Below, one piece after another: positions 1 to 7,688 of a stretch of DNA of 64,000 nt; positions within the stretch are counted from its first letter, which is position 1; each line of letters begins with the position of its first letter. The stretch spans positions 124,001 through 188,000 of the forward strand of contig JAPKDQ010000002.1 in assembly GCA_028822445.1 (NCBI GenBank), read 5' to 3'. Made by a program: the position numbers and the translations under genes. Source of the DNA: Rhodospirillaceae bacterium. Lineage in GTDB: Bacteria > Pseudomonadota > Alphaproteobacteria > Rhodospirillales > Rhodospirillaceae. The notes beneath the pieces are model-generated. The model made no database searches and was not told the DNA's origin. It saw nothing but the letters and a program-made list of their open reading frames with translations.

Positions 1-760
1 TCACCATAGATCCAGTCAGCAGAAACACTGTCGCCGGCCCTAGGTAAGTCACCACAGGGATCATTGCGCTCTTAAACGCGTGCCTCAAAACGACCGTGCG
101 AAACGGTAGGCCCTTCGCGCGTGCCGTTCGCACGTAGTTTGTTCTTAGCGTTTCAATCAGGCCGGCCCGCGTTATGCGCGCAATGTAGGCAATAAACGGT
201 AGGGCTAGGCAAATCACCGGCAATATTCGATTTGGTAGGGCGCCGTTATTCCAGCCAGCAACCGGCAGGGCGAACATAGTATCCCTAAGGTAGATTCCAA
301 AAATCAACGCCAGCAACGGTCCAACCACAAAGTTAGGAATCACGATCCCGGTCATCGCAACTGTCATAGCTGCATGATCCGTAACAGTGTTCTGCCGAAG
401 GGCTGCCGTGGCCCCAAGTGGGATACCGAACAGAACAGCAATGAACAACGCCGCCGCGCCATTCTGGATGCTGACCGGAAAGCCTTGTGCAATCAATTCT
501 GTTACGGAGAAGTCTTTGTATTTAAAAGAAGGTCCAAAGTCACCTTGGAGCAGATTGCCAAGGTAGTTTAAGTACTGCCACCACAGCGGCTGATCCAGGC
601 CATACGCAGCTTTCAAGTTCGCCATGATCTCCGGCGGCAACGGCGCCTCTTGATCAAACGGGCCGCCAGGCGCAAGACGCATTAAAAAGAACGCTACGGT
701 AATCACCACCCACAGAGTGGGAATGGCAATGATTAGACGGCGCGTAAAATAGGCCCACAT
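1..760 (-). CDS. Peptide/nickel-type ABC transporter permease (DppB/OppB family), C-terminus beyond window
   Basis: Membrane permease of a peptide-type ABC importer. The frame opens at ATG 758-760 on the minus strand and runs off the left edge, giving about 253 residues without a stop. It starts MWAYFTRRLIIAIPTLWVV, the usual first membrane helix of DppB/OppB, followed by the periplasmic segment with APGGPF and the LGNLLQGDFGPS stretch, then further hydrophobic helices. Near the visible end lies RTARAKGLPFRTVVLRHAF, the EAA loop that docks on the ATPase. The family is usually about 305-340 residues, so some 60-80 residues are missing. A solute-binding protein of the same transporter class lies far away at 31629, so they need not be partners. 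Substrate cannot be told. Confidence 0.9.
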   Translation of the reverse strand, partial: MWAYFTRRLIIAIPTLWVVITVAFFLMRLAPGGPFDQEAPLPPEIMANLKAAYGLDQPLWWQYLNYLGNLLQGDFGPSFKYKDFSVTELIAQGFPVSIQNGAAALFIAVLFGIPLGATAALRQNTVTDHAAMTVAMTGIVIPNFVVGPLLALIFGIYLRDTMFALPVAGWNNGALPNRILPVICLALPFIAYIARITRAGLIETLRTNYVRTARAKGLPFRTVVLRHAFKSAMIPVVTYLGPATVFLLTGSMV

Positions 761-1127
761 AGACTTGCGAGAATCCTGTTCGAGGGTTGTTGCTGGAAAG
801 CGTCAAATACCATACCGGGGTCCGGGGTGGCACGCTAGGCCTGGAACGAGAGGGTAATATTTATCAAACCTTGCTTTTTCTTCGGGCCGTTGTCACAAGC
901 GTTAAGCACGTCAACGGATGAGTGCCTAGGCTGTTGTTATGCCATCCCAACATCCCTAGTGGGTCCGAGGCGCGGTGCGGTGCGTTAACTGCCGCACGCT
1001 CAGAGAACCTTTCTGCCTAGTGGAGATAAAGTTGGGAAGGCTGACGGCAGAAGGTTATCTGAAAACCCGTGGCCATTAAAACCAATCACCGTTTCGGAAA
1101 ATAATATCCCGACAAGAAATGGAAAAA
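761..1127. other. Intergenic stretch, 367 bp, no gene recognised
   Basis: I see no coding frame with family resemblance here. It contains two imperfect hairpins: GTGCGG at 975-980 with CCGCAC at 992-997, and CCTTTCTGCC near 1009 with GGCAGAAGG near 1045. Neither has a T-run that would make a convincing terminator. It must hold the promoter of the permease that reads leftward from 760 and the 3' end of the operon that ends at 1128. Confidence 0.5.
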
Positions 1128-1967
1128 TCAGACTTCCGCCTCAGCTTTGACCGTGTTGGACAACGTTCCAACATGCTCAATCTCAATATCAATGCTGTCG
1201 CCGGACTTAAGCCATAGAGGCGGTGTGCGTCCAGCCCCGACACCAGCCGGCGTGCCCGTCGCAAGCACATCTCCGGGTTCGAGATGCGTAAAACCAGATA
1301 TATAAGAAATAAGAAAGGGAACCGTAAAAATCATATCCTGCGTTGAGGCGTCCTGCATAATATCGCCATTAATGCGCGTCGTCAGATGTAAGTTTTGTGG
1401 GTCTGGTATTTCGCGCGCTGGAACCAGCCACGGCCCACACGCCCCAGACGAATCAAAGTTCTTGCCAGCAGTAAAAGAGTGCTTCTGATAATCCCGCACG
1501 GAGCCATCCAGAAAACAAGTATACCCGGCGACATGCTCCAGCGCCCGGTCAACATCAATATGCCGGCCGCCACGACCAATCACGACAGCCAATTCACCTT
1601 CGAAATCATACTGCTCCGAAATCATGGGCATAATGACTGATTGTTGGTGGCCAACGACAGATTGGGCAGTCCGCATAAATATATTTGGATTGCCCGCCAC
1701 TTCGCCGCCCATCTCTTTAGCGTGATCTTTGTAATTCTTGCCAACGCAGAGAATGCGGTCCGTGTCAGGAATAACCTGATGCAAAATCACGTGATCGAGA
1801 TCGACTGTCGGAGATCGCGTCTCGGCAACCTTAATAAGGTTATCGAGAGGGCCGGCGCCTAAAACAGCCTTAAGGCTAGGACCGGCATCAGACAGATCGA
1901 TAATTCCATCATCGATAACAGCACCGAACTTCACGCCTTCATTATATTCATAAGAGACAAACTTCAT
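1128..1967 (-). CDS. Fumarylacetoacetate hydrolase (FAH) family protein
   Basis: Predicted cytosolic metal-dependent enzyme of the FAH fold, which cleaves or isomerises acylpyruvates and related 2-oxo acids. It has 279 residues, the usual length for the two-domain bacterial members. The catalytic C-terminal domain begins around residue 70 with RILCVGKNYKDHAKEMG. Metal ligands can be seen in YDFEGELAVV (E123, E125) and FLDGSVRDYQ (D154), and the end of the active site is PGDVLATGTPAGVGAGR. It is the last gene of a minus-strand operon, 34 bp after the TRAP large permease. That context suggests it acts on a breakdown product of the imported acid. Exact substrate is unknown. Confidence 0.88.
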   Translation of the reverse strand: MKFVSYEYNEGVKFGAVIDDGIIDLSDAGPSLKAVLGAGPLDNLIKVAETRSPTVDLDHVILHQVIPDTDRILCVGKNYKDHAKEMGGEVAGNPNIFMRTAQSVVGHQQSVIMPMISEQYDFEGELAVVIGRGGRHIDVDRALEHVAGYTCFLDGSVRDYQKHSFTAGKNFDSSGACGPWLVPAREIPDPQNLHLTTRINGDIMQDASTQDMIFTVPFLISYISGFTHLEPGDVLATGTPAGVGAGRTPPLWLKSGDSIDIEIEHVGTLSNTVKAEAEV

Positions 1968-2001
1968 CGGTCGTCATGAGCCTTCTATAATTAAGGGCCG
2001 G

Positions 2002-3324
2002 TCAATACCCACCCATATTCATTGTTCGGGGCAGCCACAATACAATCTCTGGCCACGCAATAAGTATACCAACCGTGAACAAATCCATGATCACAAATGG
2101 CCCAACGCCGCGAAAAACCGTCTCCAAACTTATGTCTGGCCTAACCCCGTTTACGATAAAACAATTAAGCCCTATTGGGGGCGTAACCAAGCCAATCTCG
2201 ATCATTTTAACGACGAGAATGCCAAACCAAATAGGGTCATATCCGAGTGATAATATGACCGGGTAAACCACCGGCATGGTCAAGAGCAGCATACCCAGGC
2301 CATCAAGGAACATGCCTAAAATCATATAGGTGGCGAGAATAGTTAGGAGGATCACTAATCGGGGAACCTCTAGATTGCCGATCCAATCGGCTAGCATACC
2401 CGGCAACCCAGTGAAGCCGAGAAATCGAACGAACACCAAAATGCACCAGACAATGGCCAACACCATTGCGGTCAAACGCGCCGTGTCGACGAATGCTTCG
2501 ACAATTTGTTTTTTGCGTGTACTACGGTTTGAAAGGGCCATCACCAACACTAACGCGGCACCTATCCCCCCCACCTCAGTAGGTGTCATCCAACCGGTAT
2601 AGAGGCCGATAATAACAACGCCGATTACGGAAATAATGCCCCACGCCCGACCTAAGGCCTTAAACTTCTCGAGAATAGGAATAGCTTCCGTCGACGCCGG
2701 CCCAAGCTCTGGTGATATTTTAACGCGCAACACAATAAAGCCCGCGTACAAAATCGCGGACAGGACGCCCGGCACAAAACCAGCCAGCAAGAGCGCCCCA
2801 ACAGACTCTTCAACAATAATGCCATAAAGAACCAATATAGCGCTCGGTGGAATCAGAGACGCGAGCGTCCCACCCGCGGCAACGACGCCAGCAGCGAGAC
2901 GGGGATCGTAGCCCGCTTTCAACATTTCGGGTATTGATACGCGGGCAAACACAGCGGCTGTTGCCGTACTTGCGCCAGAGACCGCTGCAAACCCAGCAGT
3001 CGCAAATACAGTTGCAACCGCGAGCCCGCCTGGCAGGCGGCCCGTCCATGCTCGTGCTGCCGCAAATGCTTTTTGCGTCAGCCCTGCATGAAACGCGAGA
3101 AAACCAATGAGAATAAACATTGGCAATACAGATAAGGAGTAACGAGCCGTCTCTGCATAGGTCAGTAAACCTGTGAGGCCAACGGCGGGATCCCAGCCTC
3201 TAAGAATAAACAGTCCGCCAAGGCCAACAACCCCGGCCGCCCAAGCGACGCGCATGCCAGCGACAACAAGAACAGCAAGAGCTAAGAGGCCCGTAAGCCC
3301 GGCCAAGAATGGATCAACCGTCAT
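2002..3324 (-). CDS. dctM: TRAP transporter large permease (DctM-like)
   Basis: Large membrane subunit of a tripartite ATP-independent periplasmic transporter, which moves organic acids with sodium. It has 440 residues and about 12 hydrophobic segments. Typical DctM pieces include GASTATAAVFARVSIPEMLK, AAGGTLASLIPPSAILVLYG and EIGLVTPPIGLNCFIVNG. Its start overlaps the end of the small permease by 4 bp (3321-3324), so the two are translationally coupled. It belongs to the operon that also carries the binding protein at 4436. The family (DctM, COG1593) is clear; the substrate is not. Confidence 0.95.
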   Translation of the reverse strand: MTVDPFLAGLTGLLALAVLVVAGMRVAWAAGVVGLGGLFILRGWDPAVGLTGLLTYAETARYSLSVLPMFILIGFLAFHAGLTQKAFAAARAWTGRLPGGLAVATVFATAGFAAVSGASTATAAVFARVSIPEMLKAGYDPRLAAGVVAAGGTLASLIPPSAILVLYGIIVEESVGALLLAGFVPGVLSAILYAGFIVLRVKISPELGPASTEAIPILEKFKALGRAWGIISVIGVVIIGLYTGWMTPTEVGGIGAALVLVMALSNRSTRKKQIVEAFVDTARLTAMVLAIVWCILVFVRFLGFTGLPGMLADWIGNLEVPRLVILLTILATYMILGMFLDGLGMLLLTMPVVYPVILSLGYDPIWFGILVVKMIEIGLVTPPIGLNCFIVNGVRPDISLETVFRGVGPFVIMDLFTVGILIAWPEIVLWLPRTMNMGGY

Positions 3325-3956
3325 GACCGACCCCGGAGCCCAAGGACCTCAGGTTCAGCCTTTCCGATCGCGCCATCAATTTCTTCACGTGCAAGGTCTT
3401 CCACAGAGGCCGCAGGCAAGGCCGCGACAGGCTCCCCGTCTGGATTAATCATTAGCCGCAGAGAGTCGAAGAGCTGCAAAGCCAAGCGCACGGAAAGCAC
3501 GGCAAGGGCGACGCTAATTAAAGCTTTCGATGGCCAGATAGGGAGCAATAAATCCATCGTTGCGTCACCGACACGGTACGCGCGAACAACGCCGTCGACA
3601 CTAGCTAACCCAACCGCACTCACGAAACCAAAGGCGACCAGCGTAGTCACGGACTCGACGAACCAAAGAGTACGGCCCGACAACCGCCTAACAACCATCT
3701 CCATGCGCACATGCCCTCCCATGCGCTGGCATTGTGACGCGCCGAGAAAGGCCACTGCGGCCATACCTAAATTGAACATATCGATAATGCCCGGCAGCGG
3801 CGCGTTAAGGAGTTTGCGGCTCAAGACCTCAACAACCGTGAGCGTCATTGCAACGGCAATCAAAGCACCAGCAATATAGGCGCAGGCATCTTCGATGCGA
3901 CACCAAATAGAATGAACTCGCTCTAGAGCGATAAGGACTGATTGTTGGTTCAACAC
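3321..3956 (-). CDS. dctQ: TRAP transporter small permease (DctQ-like)
   Basis: Small membrane subunit of the TRAP transporter, 211 residues, with four hydrophobic segments at roughly residues 25-50, 60-80, 98-120 and 140-165. The stretch LGASQCQRMGGHVRMEM is typical of DctQ proteins. The N-terminus is longer than in many homologues and the C-terminal 45 residues are a charged cytoplasmic tail. It is coupled by a 4-bp overlap to the large permease and lies 97 bp after the ridA gene. It forms the membrane complex with the large permease and receives substrate from the binding protein at 4436. Confidence 0.92.
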   Translation of the reverse strand: MLNQQSVLIALERVHSIWCRIEDACAYIAGALIAVAMTLTVVEVLSRKLLNAPLPGIIDMFNLGMAAVAFLGASQCQRMGGHVRMEMVVRRLSGRTLWFVESVTTLVAFGFVSAVGLASVDGVVRAYRVGDATMDLLLPIWPSKALISVALAVLSVRLALQLFDSLRLMINPDGEPVAALPAASVEDLAREEIDGAIGKAEPEVLGLRGRS

Positions 3957-4053
3957 ATTAAGAAACCTTATCGGAGATGGCTTGAGTCAGAAAAGTACCC
4001 GGCAACAAAGACATTAATCTACCTTATATATCAGCCGTTACAGACGTTATGCC

Positions 4054-4416
4054 TTAGCCACTAAGCGGCTTATGGCAAATCTCCTCAATTTCCAGCTTTG
4101 CGCCCAGCAGCAACAAACCTGAACGAACGGCAGAACGGGTTGGTGAAGCGCCGTCAAAGTAAGTTGCGTTAAACGCTTTAAAGTTATCTACATCGGTCAA
4201 CCAGGCCATACATTTCACAACATCTGAGAAAGCACAGTCGGCGCTTTTCAGCACACTATGTAGGCTGTCCATGATAGCTTTCGTTTGGCTAGCAATATCA
4301 CCGTTGACCATTTGGCCGTCTGACCCCCTGGGCATAAGCCCAGAGATAAAAACGAAATCCCCTAGCTGGACTAATAGGATTTGAAGTGCCGCCTGGAAGA
4401 GACCACTGCGGTTCAA
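4054..4416 (-). CDS. RidA/YjgF family protein, 5' end apparently frameshifted
   Basis: RidA-fold protein; the family hydrolyses reactive enamines/imines made by PLP enzymes or has related catabolic roles. The open frame begins at a TTG and gives 120 residues, with family segments VQLGDFVFISGLMPRG near residue 16 and VLKSADCAFSDVVKCMAWLTD in the middle. The first 15 residues do not look like the family. The proper N-terminus is in another frame: GTG at 4430-4432, preceded by GGAGG and 3 bp after the stop of the binding protein, reads VTRTAIEPQ...GGTSNPISPA. The gene therefore seems broken by a small deletion or a sequence error. The usual length is about 125-130 residues. The catalytic region is intact, so a shortened product is possible. 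Confidence 0.75.
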   Translation of the reverse strand: MNRSGLFQAALQILLVQLGDFVFISGLMPRGSDGQMVNGDIASQTKAIMDSLHSVLKSADCAFSDVVKCMAWLTDVDNFKAFNATYFDGASPTRSAVRSGLLLLGAKLEIEEICHKPLSG

Positions 4417-4435
4417 TTGCCGTTCGGGTCACTGT

Positions 4436-5464
4436 TTACAACCCCTCCGCGTTAGCCGCTTCTGCTTCTGCAAGAATAAAGCTCAGGTATTCTTCGGCTT
4501 CAAAACGCCGGCTATTCCTCTTAATCCAACCGTCCCATAACGGCTGTGCTGTTTCAGCCTTAAAGGTACTGAGGGCAACAGGATCGTAGACAATGCGCTC
4601 CATACCGCCAGCATCGAATTCTGGTATCCACTCGGTATCTGCGCCTGCCAGAGCCTCAAACTGCAACTCATAGGCCTCAATATTGATTTCTTCGACAAGC
4701 GCGCGCTCTTCCTCAGACAACGCAGCCCAAGAATCCTTACTCACCAGAATAACGCAGCTCGGGATCGCGAGATTCATGTTGAACGTGTACCACTCCGATA
4801 CCTCATGAATGCGGTAACTAGCAAACGTGTATGAAAAAGGTAGTGCAGCAGCGTCAAATAACCGACGCTCTATACTAGTATAAATTTCCGGGGCGGGAAC
4901 GGACGTTGGACGAGCACCAAGAGCGCGCACACCATCTCCAATGGCACCAGGCGCACGCACGCGCATACCCTTCCAAGATTTAAGGTCTGTAGGTGCGTCG
5001 CCGCGCCCCATAAACTCATACCGAGGCGCAATCACATGCTGCAAAACGCGGGCATTGAACTGGTCCAGCTCTCGCTCAATGACTGGGTGTTGATGGGCTT
5101 TAAGGGCAACCCTATGCGCTGATCGAATATCATTAAACGGCAGAAACGGGAGCTCGAGCCCAAGTAACGCTGGCGTTTTTCCAGGGTGGTAAGACGGACA
5201 TATATGAGCCGCCTCAAAAGCACCGAGCGCAATGCCATCAATATTTTCCCGCGACGGCGAAATGGCCTCGCCAAAATGGGTGATAATCTTAAAAGCACCG
5301 TCTGTACGACGCGCCACTTCTTTCGCAAGGTGCTCAATAGAAACGGTAACCGCCCTACTGTTTCCCCAGAGCGAAACATTCCACACCGTATCCGCGGCAG
5401 CAGGCACGGCAAATAGAGTGCAGGCAAGAAGAGCCGTGACACCGAGTCTTATAAAATTTTGCAC
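4436..5464 (-). CDS. dctP: TRAP transporter solute-binding protein (DctP-like)
   Basis: Periplasmic substrate-binding subunit of the TRAP system, 342 residues. Residues 1-24 form a signal peptide (basic MQNFIRLG, hydrophobic core, AVPAAA cleavage site). The mature part has the DctP layout, including GEAISPSRENIDGIALGAFE, the KSWKGMRVRAPGAIGDGVRA region with the ligand-contacting arginine, and the long helix near SKDSWAALSEEERALVEEIN. It lies between the DUF1330 gene (3 bp away) and ridA (3 bp from its probable GTG start), all in one operon. Binding proteins of this class usually bind carboxylates; which one is not visible. Confidence 0.93.
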   Translation of the reverse strand: MQNFIRLGVTALLACTLFAVPAAADTVWNVSLWGNSRAVTVSIEHLAKEVARRTDGAFKIITHFGEAISPSRENIDGIALGAFEAAHICPSYHPGKTPALLGLELPFLPFNDIRSAHRVALKAHQHPVIERELDQFNARVLQHVIAPRYEFMGRGDAPTDLKSWKGMRVRAPGAIGDGVRALGARPTSVPAPEIYTSIERRLFDAAALPFSYTFASYRIHEVSEWYTFNMNLAIPSCVILVSKDSWAALSEEERALVEEINIEAYELQFEALAGADTEWIPEFDAGGMERIVYDPVALSTFKAETAQPLWDGWIKRNSRRFEAEEYLSFILAEAEAANAEGL

Positions 5465-5467
5465 AGA

Positions 5468-5764
5468 CTACGGTGCCTCGAAGAGAGCGACATCATAGAT
5501 GCCTGAACCCTCACGGAGGGGTTTGATCTCTTTCTGGTAAGCGTCCGATTTATAGTATGCCTCAGCCTTCTCCAGAGTTTCGAATTTCGAAACGACTACG
5601 CTTCGTCCAGCTAAAAAATCGCCTTCAAGCACCTCCTTGGCTGGGCCGCGCACAACATACTCGGCGCCGTACTCTTCAGATAGAGCGGCAGCTTTTCCGA
5701 CATACTCTTTAAGTCCATCAGTCATATTGTCGATACGTGCAATCGCTACAACGTAGCCAGGCAT
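5468..5764 (-). CDS. DUF1330 family protein
   Basis: Small cytosolic protein of 98 residues with the dimeric ferredoxin-like fold of DUF1330. I chose ATG 5762-5764, giving MPGYVVAIARI, because AAGGAGA lies 6 bp upstream and because the longer frame in front is low-complexity basic sequence without family resemblance. Family marks are GAEYVVRG, VVVSKFETLEKAEAYYKSDA and the YQKEIKPLREGS end. DUF1330 proteins often accompany catabolic operons; no reaction is established for this group. It stands between the racemase-like enzyme and the TRAP binding protein, 3 bp from the latter. Confidence 0.88.
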   Translation of the reverse strand: MPGYVVAIARIDNMTDGLKEYVGKAAALSEEYGAEYVVRGPAKEVLEGDFLAGRSVVVSKFETLEKAEAYYKSDAYQKEIKPLREGSGIYDVALFEAP

Positions 5765-5814
5765 AGCGTGTCTCCTTGGTGATAATCTAACTAGCGAGTA
5801 CCTGTTTAGCAGTC

Positions 5815-6588
5815 TCAGTGGTTGGCGACTAGTTGACCAAAGCCTTTTAGAGGGTCTTCGATACCCAACTGGCGTAGGCCTGCCCAATACGTAATGACGT
5901 TGACTGTGAGCACCGGCTTCCCAAGCCTAGCCTCCATATCATCGACAAGGAATGACATAGATGAATTCGTCCCGACCTTAATAATACAGTCCACACCATC
6001 AACATTAATTTCGTCGACAGCCTGATTGAGCAATTCGGGTGTCGCGGTAGCGATATGCAAAGGCGTCGGGTGCTGCAAGCCTTTAATCGCCAAAATATTG
6101 TACCCTGCCTCATTAAAAAACGCCGTGCAGGCCTCATCAGCCGGCGGCATCCAAGGCGTTAAGATTCCTAGGTTTTTTGGTTTCCCGAGCACTTCTAGAG
6201 CTTTCAGCATGGCGTGCGCCGGTAACATAACGGGAATGCCACCGCTTAAGGTCTGCATGTTAGCACGCATAGCGTCTGCCCCAGAGAGGCCCTTCGCCAA
6301 ACTATCAACAGAGTGCCCGTGGACGATGACGTCTGGCTCGCAGGCCATCAGCACATCAATCGCGGCAACCATTTCGACTGAGGCCCCAAGGAATTTTTTA
6401 TATTTCTCGAGGTCATGGGCTGGCCGGTTAACCCGGCTCATACGCGACACATGGTTGGTAACCCCAGGCGGCTGCATTGCTGCCATTTCCGGTTCCACTA
6501 TTGTGTTACTCGCGGGAACGAGAACACCAATCTTTGCGCGAAACCCCAGAGCGTCTGCGCCACAATCTAATGCCGATGTGTTGGACAT
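5815..6588 (-). CDS. Maleate isomerase / Asp-Glu racemase superfamily protein lacking the usual catalytic cysteines
   Basis: Cytosolic enzyme of the Asp/Glu racemase fold, 257 residues, closest in layout to maleate cis-trans isomerases and arylmalonate decarboxylases. The N-terminal ligand loop is present as GVLVPASNTIVEPE (residues 21-34). In the family the two catalytic cysteines lie after strand 3 and in the C-terminal half; here the corresponding places read VIVHGHSVDS (88-97) and IKVGTNSSMSF (203-213), with no cysteine. The protein may use different chemistry or be a binding or regulatory variant. It is the first gene of the TRAP/FAH operon, so its product probably acts on the imported acid. 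Function is inferred from family only. Confidence 0.82.
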   Translation of the reverse strand: MSNTSALDCGADALGFRAKIGVLVPASNTIVEPEMAAMQPPGVTNHVSRMSRVNRPAHDLEKYKKFLGASVEMVAAIDVLMACEPDVIVHGHSVDSLAKGLSGADAMRANMQTLSGGIPVMLPAHAMLKALEVLGKPKNLGILTPWMPPADEACTAFFNEAGYNILAIKGLQHPTPLHIATATPELLNQAVDEINVDGVDCIIKVGTNSSMSFLVDDMEARLGKPVLTVNVITYWAGLRQLGIEDPLKGFGQLVANH

Positions 6589-6713
6589 CTGCTTAATCTC
6601 CCCTGCTCACGTTGTGTCGTTTCTTTGACACTCTTTATAGCGTGATGTTTATTCCGTTCGAACGACTGTAATGCGACACCCGTTCAACGGGCGACTACGG
6701 GAGACCCATTATT
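6589..6713. promoter_or_regulatory. Divergent promoter region between the TRAP operon and the 6714 gene
   Basis: A plus-strand promoter can be drawn: TTGACA at 6625-6630, 17-bp spacer, TTTATT at 6648-6653. A perfect 10-bp palindrome CGTTCGAACG lies at 6655-6664, just downstream of the -10, and GTGTC (6614-6618) pairs with GACAC (6627-6631) over the -35. These dyads are possible operators for a regulator of the catabolic operon that starts at 6588 in the other direction. Nothing has been tested. Confidence 0.45.
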
Positions 6714-6959
6714 ATGGCTAACGACGCTGAAGCTGGTGCACGTGAAATGTTTGATGAGATTGCGGCCTTAATGGGCGGAATCGCCAAGGCCTTTGAATTA
6801 GATGAGAGCCAAGCCATTACGGCTTTAGAAAAGGGTGTCATACAAATGGCCTTCGAAACTGATTCCAACGGGAATCCTTTCGTCCTGGCCACATACGGAG
6901 AGAAAACAGCCCGACTTTACGCTGGCGCAATCAAACAAGAAACAGACGCTAAGCATTGA
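6714..6959 (+). CDS. Small acidic protein of unknown function
   Basis: A protein of 81 residues that I do not recognise. It is predicted cytosolic and largely helical in the first half (EAGAREMFDEIAALMGGIAK), followed by a short strand-like region (IQMAFETDSNGNPFVLATYG). There is no signal peptide, cysteine or membrane segment. GGGAG about 11 bp before the ATG and a promoter-like TTGACA/TTTATT pair 60-90 bp upstream support a real gene. It stands alone between the TRAP operon (divergent) and the MarR gene 52 bp downstream. It could be a small conserved alphaproteobacterial protein; no function is proposed. Confidence 0.68.
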   Translation: MANDAEAGAREMFDEIAALMGGIAKAFELDESQAITALEKGVIQMAFETDSNGNPFVLATYGEKTARLYAGAIKQETDAKH

Positions 6960-6988
6960 ATTATAAAGTAACTATTGCTCTCTAGATA

Positions 6989-7007
6989 ATATATGTGCAT
7001 ATACATA
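6989..7007. promoter_or_regulatory. AT-rich dyad in front of the MarR gene, possible MarR operator
   Basis: TATGT (6992-6996) and ACATA (7003-7007) form an inverted repeat with a 6-bp spacer, ending 5 bp before the start codon of the MarR gene. The same half-sites recur in a longer perfect palindrome at 7507-7526 after the gene. MarR proteins usually bind such dyads over their own promoter, so autoregulation is likely but inferred. Confidence 0.5.
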
Positions 7008-7011
7008 AGGT

Positions 7012-7488
7012 ATGGAAAACGGGCTGGGCGCACCATCTAAACTCGCCACACAGGCCGCCGAAGTGTGCCTTTGTTTCCACGCCCGGAAAGCCTCCCGGGC
7101 CATCACCCAAGTCTTTGACCGCATCCTCGCGCCAACTGGACTAAAAGCGACACAACTCAGCCTTCTTATGGTCGTCAGTGCCCGCGAACCTATGAGAATC
7201 GGAGACCTTGCAGATGCGCTTGTGTCTGACTCGACAACCGTATCACGAACAATAAAGCCCCTAATCAGAGCCGGACTGATCCAGGGGTCCATAGATTCAG
7301 AAGATCGCAGGGTCAAAATAATAAACCTGTCTCATTCTGGACACGCCACATTGGAGAGGGCGCTTCCTTTGTGGCAAGAAGCCCAAAGCCATATCGCTAA
7401 ACGGTTGGGCGGCACTATCGTTCAGCATCTTCTTCCCGCTTTAGAATCGGCTGCAAAACTGGGCTCTACCGACGAAAGAAAGCAATAA
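7012..7488 (+). CDS. MarR family transcriptional regulator
   Basis: Winged-helix DNA-binding repressor of the MarR family, 158 residues. The dimer helix region begins with AEVCLCFHARKASRAITQVF (residues 17-36), a cysteine-bearing N-terminus seen in one MarR subgroup and possibly redox-sensitive. The helix-turn-helix is MRIGDLADALVSDSTTVSRT around residues 63-82, and the wing is the SIDSEDRRVKIINLS stretch. Two related AT-rich inverted repeats flank the gene (6989-7007 and 7507-7526), suggesting control of itself and of the gene downstream. No aromatic-resistance pump lies adjacent on the same strand, so its ligand and main target are unknown. Confidence 0.92.
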   Translation: MENGLGAPSKLATQAAEVCLCFHARKASRAITQVFDRILAPTGLKATQLSLLMVVSAREPMRIGDLADALVSDSTTVSRTIKPLIRAGLIQGSIDSEDRRVKIINLSHSGHATLERALPLWQEAQSHIAKRLGGTIVQHLLPALESAAKLGSTDERKQ

Positions 7489-7506
7489 TAACGCCGCTCA
7501 GGTTAT

Positions 7507-7526
7507 ATATATGTATATACATATAT
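7507..7526. promoter_or_regulatory. Perfect 20-bp AT-rich palindrome between MarR gene and mobA
   Basis: ATATATGTATATACATATAT is a perfect inverted repeat with the same TATGT/ACATA half-sites as the dyad before the MarR gene. It lies 19 bp after the MarR stop and about 160 bp before the probable mobA start. It is a candidate second MarR operator, controlling mobA or the leader region. A simple AT-rich promoter element is the alternative. Confidence 0.5.
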
Positions 7527-7688
7527 TTAGAGTTCCTGACTCCCATTCGGTGAAACATACAGGCGAGGTGTAATAAATGCGCCAATCACCTAAAGCGCTG
7601 CGCGCGCACCTTACGATCTATGGTGAACATAGCCTATCGCGCTGGAGGGTGCATTGACCATCATTCACCCTGGCCTCATTTTAATGTC

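Noticed and set aside
7577-7657. Possible 26-codon leader peptide before mobA with GAGGTG upstream
   Set aside because: No family, no hairpin or attenuation structure visible, and very short; not enough to call a gene.
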